From assembly GCF_019443125.1 (NCBI RefSeq), contig NZ_JAHYXK010000004.1:248001-312000 (forward strand): 64,000 nucleotides of DNA. The letters are read 5' to 3'. The DNA comes from Pontibacter aydingkolensis. GTDB lineage: Bacteria; Bacteroidota; Bacteroidia; Cytophagales; Hymenobacteraceae. A program made the position numbers and the translations under genes. Below, in pieces: positions 43,689 to 51,390 of this stretch (positions within the stretch are counted from its first letter, which is position 1; every line of letters begins with the position of its first letter). Under the pieces are notes generated by a model. The model saw only the letters and a list, made by a program, of their open reading frames with translations. It did no database searches and had not been told where the DNA came from.

Positions 43689-44160
43689 AATAAAGAGCTT
43701 AGATCGTGATGTTTATAGGTTTCGTTCTAAAATAGAAAGGGTAATTCTATGGTAAATTTACAGCTTCATGGCCATGTCGCAGCTTCTGTAAAAATTATAT
43801 GTATTTGTACTTTTCTCTCAAAATCTGTTTGCAAAAGGCGTCTGACTTCCGTTGTCTCATCTGCTCTTTCGGATTTGCAATCCGATGTTATACTTTGCCA
43901 GCTGTTAAGCCACAAGTAGTAGCTAGAAGTCGGATTGCAAATCCTCATATCAGATGTTTCGGGATTACAAATCTCGAAGAGCAACTCTTTTGTCTGTTCG
44001 CAAAAGGGCAAACCCGTCCCAGCCCCTATCAACAGGAGAGTTTAAAATGCACCTAAACTCTTCTTGAAAAGAACCAGGCACAGGTGCCATTTACAAACAA
44101 CTAACCTTATTATTCACTAGCACTTAGGGTGGATAGTGCTATACTTTATGTAAGCGTATG
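43689..44160. other. 472-base spacer with a MITE-like element
   Basis: Contains the promoter side of the receptor gene (right after 43688) and the element at 43863-43982. No gene of its own; apparent small frames across the element are by-products of its palindromes. Confidence 0.6.
43863..43982 (+). mobile_element. MITE-like palindromic element, copy 1
   Basis: 120 bp bounded by imperfect terminal inverted repeats: left GCTCTTTCGGATTTGCAATC, right end the reverse complement of GCTCTTCGAGATTTGTAATC. Inside, CGGATTTGCAATCCG occurs on the left and its reverse complement CGGATTGCAAATCC near the centre. The right 64 bases match copy 2 (51021-51177, opposite orientation) at roughly 80% by eye. 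No target-site duplication is clear and no transposase is encoded. Confidence 0.6.
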
Positions 44161-44838
44161 CTAAACCTGCAGCTGCTGCATATACGATGCGCCAACCGGT
44201 ACTTCGTTGCCTTTTACACACACCTGGTGGCGCTCTATTTTATCTATTCTGTCTTTGGCAACAATGTAGGACCGGTGCACACGCACAAACTTTTCAGGTG
44301 GCAGCATATCACTGGCTTCCGTAATAGTCATTCGGGTCAGGAGCTTCTTATCTTCCAGCACAAAGGTCACGTAATTGCCTGCAGCTTCTAAGTATAGAAT
44401 CTCTTCGAAATGTACCTTTATCTGCTCATATCCCGTCTTTAGGAAAGTATAATTCTTAGCTGTATCTGCTGTACTACCAGTGCGTAGCTGATATAATTCC
44501 TGAGCCTTGTTGCAGGCCTTCACAAAACGGACCAACGAAAAAGGCTTCAGCAGGTAGTCAATGGCATCCAGTTCAAAACTGGTAACTGCATGCTCCGAGT
44601 AGGCTGTAGTAAAGATCACCAGCGGCTTCTTTTGCAGACTGGCAACAAACTCCAATCCGGTAATATCAGGCATTTTAATATCCAGAAAGATCAGATCAAC
44701 CGACTCTCTTTGCAGGTATTCCAGCGCCTGAAAAGCATCTGTAAAAGTGGCCTTAAGGTCTAAATAAGGAACCTTGGATGACAACGTTTTCACTACTTCC
44801 AATGCTAAGGGTTCATCGTCTACTGCAATTGCCTTCAT
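44161..44838 (-). CDS. LytTR-family response regulator
   Basis: 225 residues. Receiver domain (1-120) with acidic VDDEP, phosphoacceptor Asp53 in LIFLDIKMPDITG, and Lys in YLLKPFSL. The C-terminal LytTR DNA-binding domain (about 125-225) has EEILYLEAAGNYVTFVL, KFVRVHRSYIVAKDRI and GNEVPVGASY. It is probably controlled by the sensor kinase encoded 62 bases upstream in the same operon. Targets are unknown; such pairs often regulate envelope or extracellular functions. Confidence 0.95.
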   Translation of the reverse strand: MKAIAVDDEPLALEVVKTLSSKVPYLDLKATFTDAFQALEYLQRESVDLIFLDIKMPDITGLEFVASLQKKPLVIFTTAYSEHAVTSFELDAIDYLLKPFSLVRFVKACNKAQELYQLRTGSTADTAKNYTFLKTGYEQIKVHFEEILYLEAAGNYVTFVLEDKKLLTRMTITEASDMLPPEKFVRVHRSYIVAKDRIDKIERHQVCVKGNEVPVGASYMQQLQV

Positions 44839-44900
44839 CTGTTTTGTCGTTTTACTACTCTTTATAATTGCTGAACAAGATTAATGCTATTTTTTTGAAT

Positions 44901-46418
44901 CTAGAGCTGCAGTGTAAGGTGCACAAAGTACTCTTCAGCTGTTTCTCTGATCATCAGTTCATGCTTACCCGGATACAGGTGCTCCAGGCGCTGCTTCACA
45001 TTTATCAAGCCAACGCCAGATTTGTCTTTTTCCGGATCCTGCTCCTGCTTGGCGTGGATGCTGTTGTACACATCAAAGTATAGCTTATTTCCGGCAGTGT
45101 GCAGCGTAACTCTTATCCAGGATTTATGTTTCAGGCTTATGCCGTGCTTAAAGGCATTCTCTACGAATGGGATCAGCAGCATCGGAGCAATAAACTTATC
45201 CGAGACAACGTCCTGTATCTTAGTTTCTATGCTGATGTTCGGGGATGCTGATGTACGCAATGTCTGCAGTTCTATAAAGTTTTGCATGTATTCGACCTCA
45301 CGCGAAAGCAGGATTTTCTGCTGCAGGTTCTCGTGCAGCATAAAGCGCATCATATCGCCTAGCATCTGTATACCCTGCGCCGTACGTTCACTATTTTCCT
45401 GCAGAGCGGTTCCGTAAAGTGTGTTAAGTGCATTAAACAAAAAGTGCGGGTTTATCTGAGAGCGCAGAAAGTCAAGGTTTGCGGCAGACTTACCCAATTC
45501 GTTCTTTAGCACATACAGCTCTTCATTGCCTTTTAAGTGGCGCTTAAACAGAAACCAGGTAGCAGGCATAGTTATGAAGAGGTGAAACATCAGATTAAAA
45601 AAGCTAACACCAAAAGCATCCTCCTCGTCCTGAAAAATCACCATCATCAGGAAAGCCACTGGCAGATAGGAAACTACAAGAATGCCAGTACAAATCATGG
45701 CATAATACCTGAATGGGTTCTTTTTATGCAGTGCCTTTGGAAGCAGGGAGTAAAACGACACACAATAAATAACCAGTGCACTCAGCGACACCAGTCCCCA
45801 TACAACAGTAATTTCTTCTTCGGCATTCAGGATCAAAAGCAAAAACACACTTACCATCCAGGCTATAAAAGCTGTAAGCACATCCCGTGTTATGATTTGG
45901 TACTTTGACTCAATATAAGTAGAGTTAGACAACAGGTAAAGCCCTGAATACTTAATACCGGTATATAGGCCCAGCATCAGCAGCAGCCAGAAGGCATAAT
46001 GGAAGCTCTGCTGAAAAATGTAATCATATGTATGATTCTCCGATTTGAACCTGGCAAACAGGTAGCCTTTCGTATAGGTATCCAGAATGCCGACAAAGAA
46101 TCCAACTGCCACAAAAGTTATAAGCGTCAGGAAAATGTACAGCCAAAGGCGATTTTTTTTGAGCAGCTTTGGCACCAGCACAAAATTCGCTAACAGGAAC
46201 ACAAGGTAAAGCAACAGGTAACGAAACAGCTGCGGAAAAAAGTAATGCTCGTAGTAGTTGTATTGTATTCCAGCCTCAAAGAACTGGCGCCTGTTCGGGC
46301 TAACCCCTATAGCCAGTGAGAATAAGGCGAAAACAAATATGGTGGTAGCAGCCCAAAACTCTACCTTGTTTCGGTGGATGGGCTCTGAAATATAAGATTT
46401 AAGTGTCAGATCATTCAT
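44901..46418 (-). CDS. LytS-like membrane sensor histidine kinase
   Basis: 505 residues. Eight or more hydrophobic helices in residues 20-290 with no periplasmic sensor domain of size. A short coiled-coil linker follows, then a histidine kinase of the LytS/YehU type: SQINPHFLFNALNTLYG (phosphoacceptor His about residue 330), and a HATPase with LLIPFVENAFKHGI and SGVGLINVKQRLEHLYPG. Likely phosphorylates the LytTR regulator encoded 62 bases downstream. The signal is unknown; many-helix sensors may detect membrane state. Confidence 0.94.
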   Translation of the reverse strand: MNDLTLKSYISEPIHRNKVEFWAATTIFVFALFSLAIGVSPNRRQFFEAGIQYNYYEHYFFPQLFRYLLLYLVFLLANFVLVPKLLKKNRLWLYIFLTLITFVAVGFFVGILDTYTKGYLFARFKSENHTYDYIFQQSFHYAFWLLLMLGLYTGIKYSGLYLLSNSTYIESKYQIITRDVLTAFIAWMVSVFLLLILNAEEEITVVWGLVSLSALVIYCVSFYSLLPKALHKKNPFRYYAMICTGILVVSYLPVAFLMMVIFQDEEDAFGVSFFNLMFHLFITMPATWFLFKRHLKGNEELYVLKNELGKSAANLDFLRSQINPHFLFNALNTLYGTALQENSERTAQGIQMLGDMMRFMLHENLQQKILLSREVEYMQNFIELQTLRTSASPNISIETKIQDVVSDKFIAPMLLIPFVENAFKHGISLKHKSWIRVTLHTAGNKLYFDVYNSIHAKQEQDPEKDKSGVGLINVKQRLEHLYPGKHELMIRETAEEYFVHLTLQL

Positions 46419-46518
46419 GGGACAATGATAATAGAATGCTTACAGGAAAAACAAAAAATGTGACGAATGTATCTGAATTTGTGATGGACCGAACCCTGTG
46501 CAGCACATACACTCTCCT

Positions 46519-46536
46519 GTTGGTATTTCTACCAAC
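46519..46536. promoter_or_regulatory. Short hairpin/inverted repeat in the divergent spacer
   Basis: GTTGGTA (46519-46525) and TACCAAC (46530-46536) form a perfect 7-bp inverted repeat with a 4-base centre, in the 243-base spacer between the sensor kinase gene and the small membrane protein gene. Could be an operator or the start of an mRNA structure. Confidence 0.35.
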
Positions 46537-46661
46537 AAAAGCTTATGAACTATCTCTTTTTCAACTATAATCTGTTTGCCAGCGTATTAAACTCACTATT
46601 GCGCTCTACTTAAAAAAGGAGTGTGATGCACTTAAAAACTATGAACTAACAACGTATTAAA

Positions 46662-46841
46662 ATGGCTGAGATAAACATTGAACGCAAAAAGAAACCTGTT
46701 TGGCCGTGGCTGCTTCTGCTCGTAATTATAGCGTTACTTGCCTGGGGAATTTATGAAGTTGCTACTGAAAACACATCGCTGGATGATGATGTGGCAGTAG
46801 ATTATGTAATACCAGCCGGCACTCGACCAATGGTAGTATAA
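46662..46841 (+). CDS. Small single-span membrane protein (59 residues)
   Basis: Reads MAEINIERKKKPVWPW followed by a clear membrane helix (LLLLVIIALLAWGIYEV) and an acidic outside tail ending in GTRPMVV. It starts right after AACGTATTAAA and ends 35 bases before the PRC-barrel gene, so they are probably one operon. The cytoplasmic Lys-rich start and single helix are typical of small stress-linked membrane proteins; no named family is known to me. Confidence 0.8.
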   Translation: MAEINIERKKKPVWPWLLLLVIIALLAWGIYEVATENTSLDDDVAVDYVIPAGTRPMVV

Positions 46842-46876
46842 ACAGCTATAAAACAAACTTAAACTAAAGGAAAACA

Positions 46877-47614
46877 ATGGCAACCGACGAAACAAGAAAT
46901 GACAGGCTGGCAGAGCTCAGTAACCTGAAAGATTATAAAATAGCAAAGGATAACCCCGATGTGATCGGCTGGAGAGTAGTAGGTGCAGATGGTGAGAGTT
47001 TGGGTATAGTAAAAGACCTGATCGTGGACCTGCAGGCTATGAAAGCACGCTATTTATCTGTTGTGGCAGATCGCAGTTTCTTTAACACCGACAGAGACCA
47101 ATACCTGCTGGTACCAATTGGCGCGGCGGCACTCGATAAAAAAGGCAAAAATGTGTTTGTCTCTTCTATAGATTCTCAGTCTATATCCCGCTATCCGGTT
47201 TACCGCGGCGGGCCTATACCAGAAGACTATGAGTATGCTATCCGTGACAATTTCCGTAGAGCTCAGCACGAATCCCTGGCTGATTCTAAAGATTTTAAGG
47301 CGGAGTTTGATGAATCACTTCGCCAACCGGACACAGGCCATCGCAGCATTTCCCCGGATTTTTACAACGACGAAGCTTATAACGAAGAACGGTTTTATAC
47401 AAATGACCGTGAAGTACAGCACCGTACTGCGCGAGATCATACCAAGTCTGATTATTCTGCTTATACGGCAGACGATTTTCGAAGTGAAGACAAAAAACCC
47501 AAGACCGTAGAAGACTCCATCTCCACGATAGAACGCCTGGAAGACATGCGCGACAGAGGTTCTATAACCGAAGAAGAATTTATACTTTTAAAGAAGCGGG
47601 CATTGGATCTATAA
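46877..47614 (+). CDS. PRC-barrel domain protein with C-terminal SHOCT motif
   Basis: 245 residues. PRC-barrel at about 25-110 (DVIGWRVVGADGESLGIVKD, ARYLSVVADRSF, YLLVPIGAA), a fold found in the photosynthetic reaction-centre H subunit and in RimM and general stress proteins. A low-complexity acidic/Arg middle follows, then a C-terminal short SHOCT-like motif (ERLEDMRDRGSITEEEFILLKKRAL). Bacteroidetes homologues are often stress-induced. Follows the small membrane protein gene by 35 bases. Confidence 0.88.
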   Translation: MATDETRNDRLAELSNLKDYKIAKDNPDVIGWRVVGADGESLGIVKDLIVDLQAMKARYLSVVADRSFFNTDRDQYLLVPIGAAALDKKGKNVFVSSIDSQSISRYPVYRGGPIPEDYEYAIRDNFRRAQHESLADSKDFKAEFDESLRQPDTGHRSISPDFYNDEAYNEERFYTNDREVQHRTARDHTKSDYSAYTADDFRSEDKKPKTVEDSISTIERLEDMRDRGSITEEEFILLKKRALDL

Positions 47615-47640
47615 CAAAACAACTGATGCCGCAAAGTATA

Positions 47641-47677
47641 AACGCCGGCCCTACTGCTTAAGTATGGCCGGCGTTTT
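47641..47677 (+). terminator. Strong intrinsic terminator after the PRC-barrel gene
   Basis: AACGCCGGCC pairs with GGCCGGCGTT around a 17-base loop and is followed by a T-run. Located about 27 bases after the stop codon at 47614. Confidence 0.9.
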
Positions 47678-47705
47678 TTGTGAGCAATAATTACCCTCTT
47701 CGTAG

Positions 47706-47725
47706 GGACAGGTCGCGACCTGTCC
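47706..47725. repeat. 20-bp palindromic repeat, copy 1
   Basis: GGACAGGTCGCGACCTGTCC, perfectly self-complementary, preceded by TAG. A second copy with one change lies at 47916-47935. The same kind of word occurs as an extragenic palindrome in many bacterial genomes. Confidence 0.75.
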
Positions 47726-47786
47726 GCGTAACAGGATGAGCTATGAAACAAAAAAAGTATAAAAACAGGAAAGCCTCAACTTTCGA

Positions 47787-47830
47787 ACATCCTGTTCATC
47801 TTTTAATCCTGAAAATCCTGATTCAGACAA
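47787..47830 (-). repeat. TCAGGATT-type extragenic repeat, copy 1
   Basis: On the minus strand it reads TTGTCTGAATCAGGATTTTC then AGGATTAAAAGA. It matches the plus-strand sequence at 60069-60110 over about 42 bases with few changes. Confidence 0.65.
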
Positions 47831-47915
47831 CAATTCAAACAGACCGGTAATTTATACTTGTTACATCGGTAATTACCTTCGCCACCTGAACTATTGCATT
47901 AACAGGCCGATCTTA

Positions 47916-47935
47916 GGACAGGTCGCGACTTGTCC
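47916..47935. repeat. 20-bp palindromic repeat, copy 2
   Basis: GGACAGGTCGCGACTTGTCC followed by CTAC; differs from the copy at 47706 by one base. It lies directly before the end of the ankyrin gene. Confidence 0.7.
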
Positions 47936-47938
47936 CTA

Positions 47939-48427
47939 CTAAGGTGTTTTGAGCAATTTTATTGCTACCTCGTTCCTTTGCTGCTGGGCCAGGTCCAGAG
48001 CAGTGAGGCCTCGTACATCTTTTATACTTGCATCTGCACCATGTTCAAGTAGTAGCTTTATCATATCGTTGCGACCAAATATGGTGGCAAACATCAGGGC
48101 AGTTAGGCCATTGCCGCCTTTGGTATCCAGTTTTGCGCCATGTTCTATCAACAGCTTCGCTATGTCGGGATAGCCTTTAAAGCTTACCCCCATCAGAGCT
48201 GTGTTGCCGCCGTTATCCTGCGCATTGGGGCTTGCGCCGGCATCCAGCAGTAACCTGGTTGGCTCCAGGTGGCCGTCGTAGCTTGCTAAAACCAGAGGCG
48301 AGAACCCCCTATCGTCTCTTATGTTCAGGTCGGCTCCGTCTGCTATTAATTGCTTTAGACTCGCCACATCCCCTTTTCGGGCTGCATTAAAAAGAAGGTG
48401 CGCTTCGCTGGTAGAATTCATTGTCAT
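47939..48427 (-). CDS. Ankyrin-repeat protein
   Basis: 162 residues made of about four ankyrin repeats (LLFNAARKGDVASLKQLIAD, GFSPLVLASYDGHLEPTRLL, GNTALMGVSFKGYPDIAKLL, GLTALMFATIFGRNDMIKLL). No signal peptide or other domain, so a cytosolic protein-binding scaffold is likely. Ankyrin proteins are often linked to oxidative stress or host interaction, but nothing here decides. Lies downstream of the GH20 gene on the same strand, with a terminator between. Confidence 0.93.
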   Translation of the reverse strand: MTMNSTSEAHLLFNAARKGDVASLKQLIADGADLNIRDDRGFSPLVLASYDGHLEPTRLLLDAGASPNAQDNGGNTALMGVSFKGYPDIAKLLIEHGAKLDTKGGNGLTALMFATIFGRNDMIKLLLEHGADASIKDVRGLTALDLAQQQRNEVAIKLLKTP

Positions 48428-48508
48428 CTATTAAATGCATTGGTGTATTTCAGGGCTGTGTACGCAGCATGCCTGCAAATGGCTGCAGGATATAAAAAAC
48501 CGGCCTTA

Positions 48509-48558
48509 AAAAGTATAGCCGGAGTTACCTGATAAAGGTTAGCTCCGGCTATACTTTT
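48509..48558. terminator. Terminator of the GH20 gene with AAGTATA in its stem
   Basis: Perfect 16-bp stem AAAAGTATAGCCGGAG (48509-48524) with CTCCGGCTATACTTTT (48543-48558), 18-base loop. Lies 15 bases past the 3' end of the GH20 gene, which is transcribed leftward. Both arms carry the abundant AAGTATA/TATACTT word. Confidence 0.85.
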
Positions 48559-48572
48559 AGATAGCTTTATAC

Positions 48573-50894
48573 TTACTGCACTGTTAACTCGTCGGCAAAG
48601 ATCCAGGTTTTTTGCCCTGCCGATGGGTACTTGGCAGGACTTACACCAACGTTTGTGGCTTTGATTTTCACGTAGCGGGCTTTAGTAGCTGGTATGGTCG
48701 TATTAAACTCATTGGTAAGAATTCCTTCTTTGGCAGTTGGGTCAGGGTTGGAGATGACTTTTACAGTTTTATAGTTCTTGCCATCTTCAGAAACTGCAAA
48801 CTCCAGCTGCGCCGGCAGGAAAATGCGATACCCGATGTTCTGCATAAAAGAGGCACACAGGTTGGTAACAGGCTGTACCGTTTTCAAGTCTAAAACAGCC
48901 TCCATGTCTGTGCCCAGGAAGCCTACCCAATGGCCATCTGTCTGGTCTGTAGATCCTTTCAGTCCGTCTATCAGTTTGGCTTTGTTTGCATAGCTGGCAT
49001 GTTCAGTGTTGGTAAGCGTAACAGATTTTGCAAAAGCTTTATGTGCATCAAATATTTTAGTGCTGGTTTTGCCCATCTGTTTGCCATCTACAAAAGAGGC
49101 CGCCTTGATAGTTGATGTATTGCTTAGTGTGAACGGCTTGCTGTAAACCGGCGAGGAAGTGGTAGGGGCAGAGCCATCCAACGTATAATGAATGCGTCTG
49201 TTGGCTGCATCATTAGCGAAACTAACCTTTACATTGGCCTTCGTAGTATCTACCTGCAACTGCTGCCTTACATTAAATGCGCTTCTGGAATAGTTTATAC
49301 CCATGCTATCGTAGCGCTTATACTGCTGCTGCATACGGTTTTTAAAGCCATCCCAGTCTTTTTTAGCTTCTGGCGTCCAGAGCACTTCCGATAAAGCAGC
49401 CATGCGTGGCATGATCATATACTCAACATGCGCTGTTGTTGTAATATACTCCGTCCAGAGATTTGCCTGCGCTCCAAGTACATACTTTTTTTCATCTGCC
49501 GATAATTCTGCCGGAGTAGGCTCATACTTGTACACTTTCTCGAGTGGGCTGTAACCGTGTATGGCAGTAGGCTCCAGGTCGCGTTCTCCCTGGTAGTGGT
49601 CAAAGTATACGTGTGTGCCCGGCGTCATTACCACATAGTGTTTTTCCTTAGCTGCCGCTATCCCTCCCTTTGTACCGCGCCACGACATTACGTAAGCATT
49701 TGGGGCCAGGCCGCCTTCCAGAATCTCGTCCCAGCCGATAATGGTTCTGCCTTTTGCGTTCATGAATTTCTCCATGCGCTGAATAAAGTAACTCTGCAGT
49801 TCGTGCTCGTCTTTCAGGTTTTCCTGCTTCATGCGGGCCTGGCATTTCGGGCATGTCTTCCAGCGTGTTTTTGGGGCCTCGTCGCCACCAATGTGTATGA
49901 TCTTACTGGGGAAAAGCGCCATTACCTCCGTCATTACATCTTCCAGAAAGGTAAAGGTCTGTTCGTTGCCGGCGCAAAAGATATCATGAAAAATGCCCCA
50001 CTTCGATTCTACTTTGTGTGGACCGCCAGTGCAGGAGAGCTCCGGGTAAGCAGCCAAAGCAGCAAGCGCATGACCAGGCATCTCTATCTCAGGCACCACA
50101 TTAATGTAGCGTTCCTGGGCATACCTTACCACTTCTTTAATTTCGTCCTGAGTATAAAAACCTCCGTGCCGTTCTTTTTTATAAGTCTGCGGTAAATCCC
50201 AGTAATGGCCAATTAAAGTGCTGTCGCGCCATGCGCCTACCTGGGTTAGTTTCGGGTATTTTTTAATCTCAATGCGCCAGCCCTGGTCGTCGGTGAGGTG
50301 CCAGTGAAAGGTGTTATACTTGTGCATGGCCAGGTAATCAATATACTTTTTAACAAACTCTACAGGGTAAAAATGGCGGGTAACGTCCAGGTGCATTCCG
50401 CGCCAGCTGTAACGGGGTTTGTCTACTATATCGAGGGCAGGTATACTTACAGCTGCCGTAGCTGGCTTAATGGGCAATAACTGCCGGATGGTTTGCATGC
50501 CCATGAATATGCCGTTCGCCTTGTTTGCAGCCACTGTTATGCGGCCGGGTTGCACTTTTAAAGTATAACCTTCCGTGCCCAGTGTATCGTGGGCTCCCAG
50601 CAGGGTGAGGTAGATTATATTTGTGGCTTTGCTCTTCGGGGCCTTCTGTTCTACATCAGGCTTTATCCCGGTTTTATTCTCTATTTCGGTAGCCAGTTCC
50701 TGTGCAATACGTTTAAGCTCATCATTTTTCGCATCAGCGTAAATCTCCGTGTCTTTGTCTATAGTAAAGCTCCCTTGCTTCATGCTCAGCTGCACTGGCT
50801 GCGGTATAAGCGACACTTTTTGGGCTATGGCAGGTGCGCTTAGAACAAATGCTATACTTAGAGTGAGGGTTACTAGTTTGGTTCTGATGCTCAT
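48573..50894 (-). CDS. Beta-N-acetylhexosaminidase, GH20
   Basis: 773 residues, exported (signal peptide LSIAFVLSAPAIA). Removes terminal GlcNAc/GalNAc from chitin, peptidoglycan or glycoproteins. Domains: GH20b (about 27-150), GH20 catalytic TIM barrel (about 155-510) with YSWRGMHLDVTRHFYPVEF, HWHLTDDQGWRIEIK and the catalytic Asp-Glu in HIGGDEAPKTRW (near 333-344). A chitobiase C-terminal/Fn3-associated domain follows (about 560-620: IHYTLDGSAPTTSSP), then a discoidin-like C-terminal domain (640-773). First step of the amino-sugar salvage cluster that continues through nagB, the amidase and the NagZ-like fusion. Confidence 0.95.
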   Translation of the reverse strand: MSIRTKLVTLTLSIAFVLSAPAIAQKVSLIPQPVQLSMKQGSFTIDKDTEIYADAKNDELKRIAQELATEIENKTGIKPDVEQKAPKSKATNIIYLTLLGAHDTLGTEGYTLKVQPGRITVAANKANGIFMGMQTIRQLLPIKPATAAVSIPALDIVDKPRYSWRGMHLDVTRHFYPVEFVKKYIDYLAMHKYNTFHWHLTDDQGWRIEIKKYPKLTQVGAWRDSTLIGHYWDLPQTYKKERHGGFYTQDEIKEVVRYAQERYINVVPEIEMPGHALAALAAYPELSCTGGPHKVESKWGIFHDIFCAGNEQTFTFLEDVMTEVMALFPSKIIHIGGDEAPKTRWKTCPKCQARMKQENLKDEHELQSYFIQRMEKFMNAKGRTIIGWDEILEGGLAPNAYVMSWRGTKGGIAAAKEKHYVVMTPGTHVYFDHYQGERDLEPTAIHGYSPLEKVYKYEPTPAELSADEKKYVLGAQANLWTEYITTTAHVEYMIMPRMAALSEVLWTPEAKKDWDGFKNRMQQQYKRYDSMGINYSRSAFNVRQQLQVDTTKANVKVSFANDAANRRIHYTLDGSAPTTSSPVYSKPFTLSNTSTIKAASFVDGKQMGKTSTKIFDAHKAFAKSVTLTNTEHASYANKAKLIDGLKGSTDQTDGHWVGFLGTDMEAVLDLKTVQPVTNLCASFMQNIGYRIFLPAQLEFAVSEDGKNYKTVKVISNPDPTAKEGILTNEFNTTIPATKARYVKIKATNVGVSPAKYPSAGQKTWIFADELTVQ

Positions 50895-51390
50895 ATGCTG
50901 GTACTGTAAGGGGGCTGCTTTTTTTAATACTTTTGATGCAGTTTTAGTTGCCTGATTTCCCTATTAAGAGAGAAGACTTTTAAGGTACTGATTTTTTAGC
51001 TTTGTTGCTCAAAGCCAGTTGCTCTTCGGGATTTATAATCCCGAAGCACTTACTATAAGGATTTGCAATCCGGCTTTTAGCTTTTGTCCTCAGCGCGACA
51101 ACTGGCAAAGTAAAAGTATAGAAATGGATCACAGATCCTGATAGTAATATACTTCCGGATTGCAAATCCGAAAGAGCGGGCGCAATAGCTTGCAAAGTAT
51201 AAATCCGTATGCAAATCCGAAAAAACAGGCTGTAAAATCGCCGGCGGCAAAAGTATAATTTTAGTCTTGTATCCTTTGTCTAAGGCTCTTTAGTCCGATA
51301 ACTACTTGTTTATACTCCCAGGTATGATGTGCAGGCATCACAGCACCTGCAGCACCACACAAGAAAGTTTCACTCACCTTAACAATTAGC
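50895..51390. other. 496-base spacer with a second MITE-like element
   Basis: Between the GH20 gene (leftward) and nagB (also leftward, upstream). It holds the 157-bp element at 51021-51177 and several AAGTATA words; it would also carry the GH20 promoter. No gene. Confidence 0.6.
51021..51177 (-). mobile_element. MITE-like palindromic element, copy 2
   Basis: 157 bp bounded by GCTCTTCGGGATTTATAATC on the left and the reverse complement of GCTCTTTCGGATTTGCAATC on the right, the same terminal design as 43863-43982 but inverted. Its left 64 bases match the right part of copy 1 on the opposite strand (about 80% by eye). No coding capacity. Confidence 0.6.

Larger units (their letters stand above)
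47615..47938. other. Spacer with terminator and two kinds of dispersed repeats
   Basis: 324 bases between two convergent genes. It holds a strong terminator (47641-47677), two copies of a 20-bp palindrome and a TCAGGATT-type repeat, each described separately; the rest is ordinary. Confidence 0.7.

Noticed and set aside
49557..50195. 212-codon plus-strand frame opposite the GH20 gene
   Set aside because: Antisense to the catalytic domain with HIGGDE; product shows no recognisable fold.
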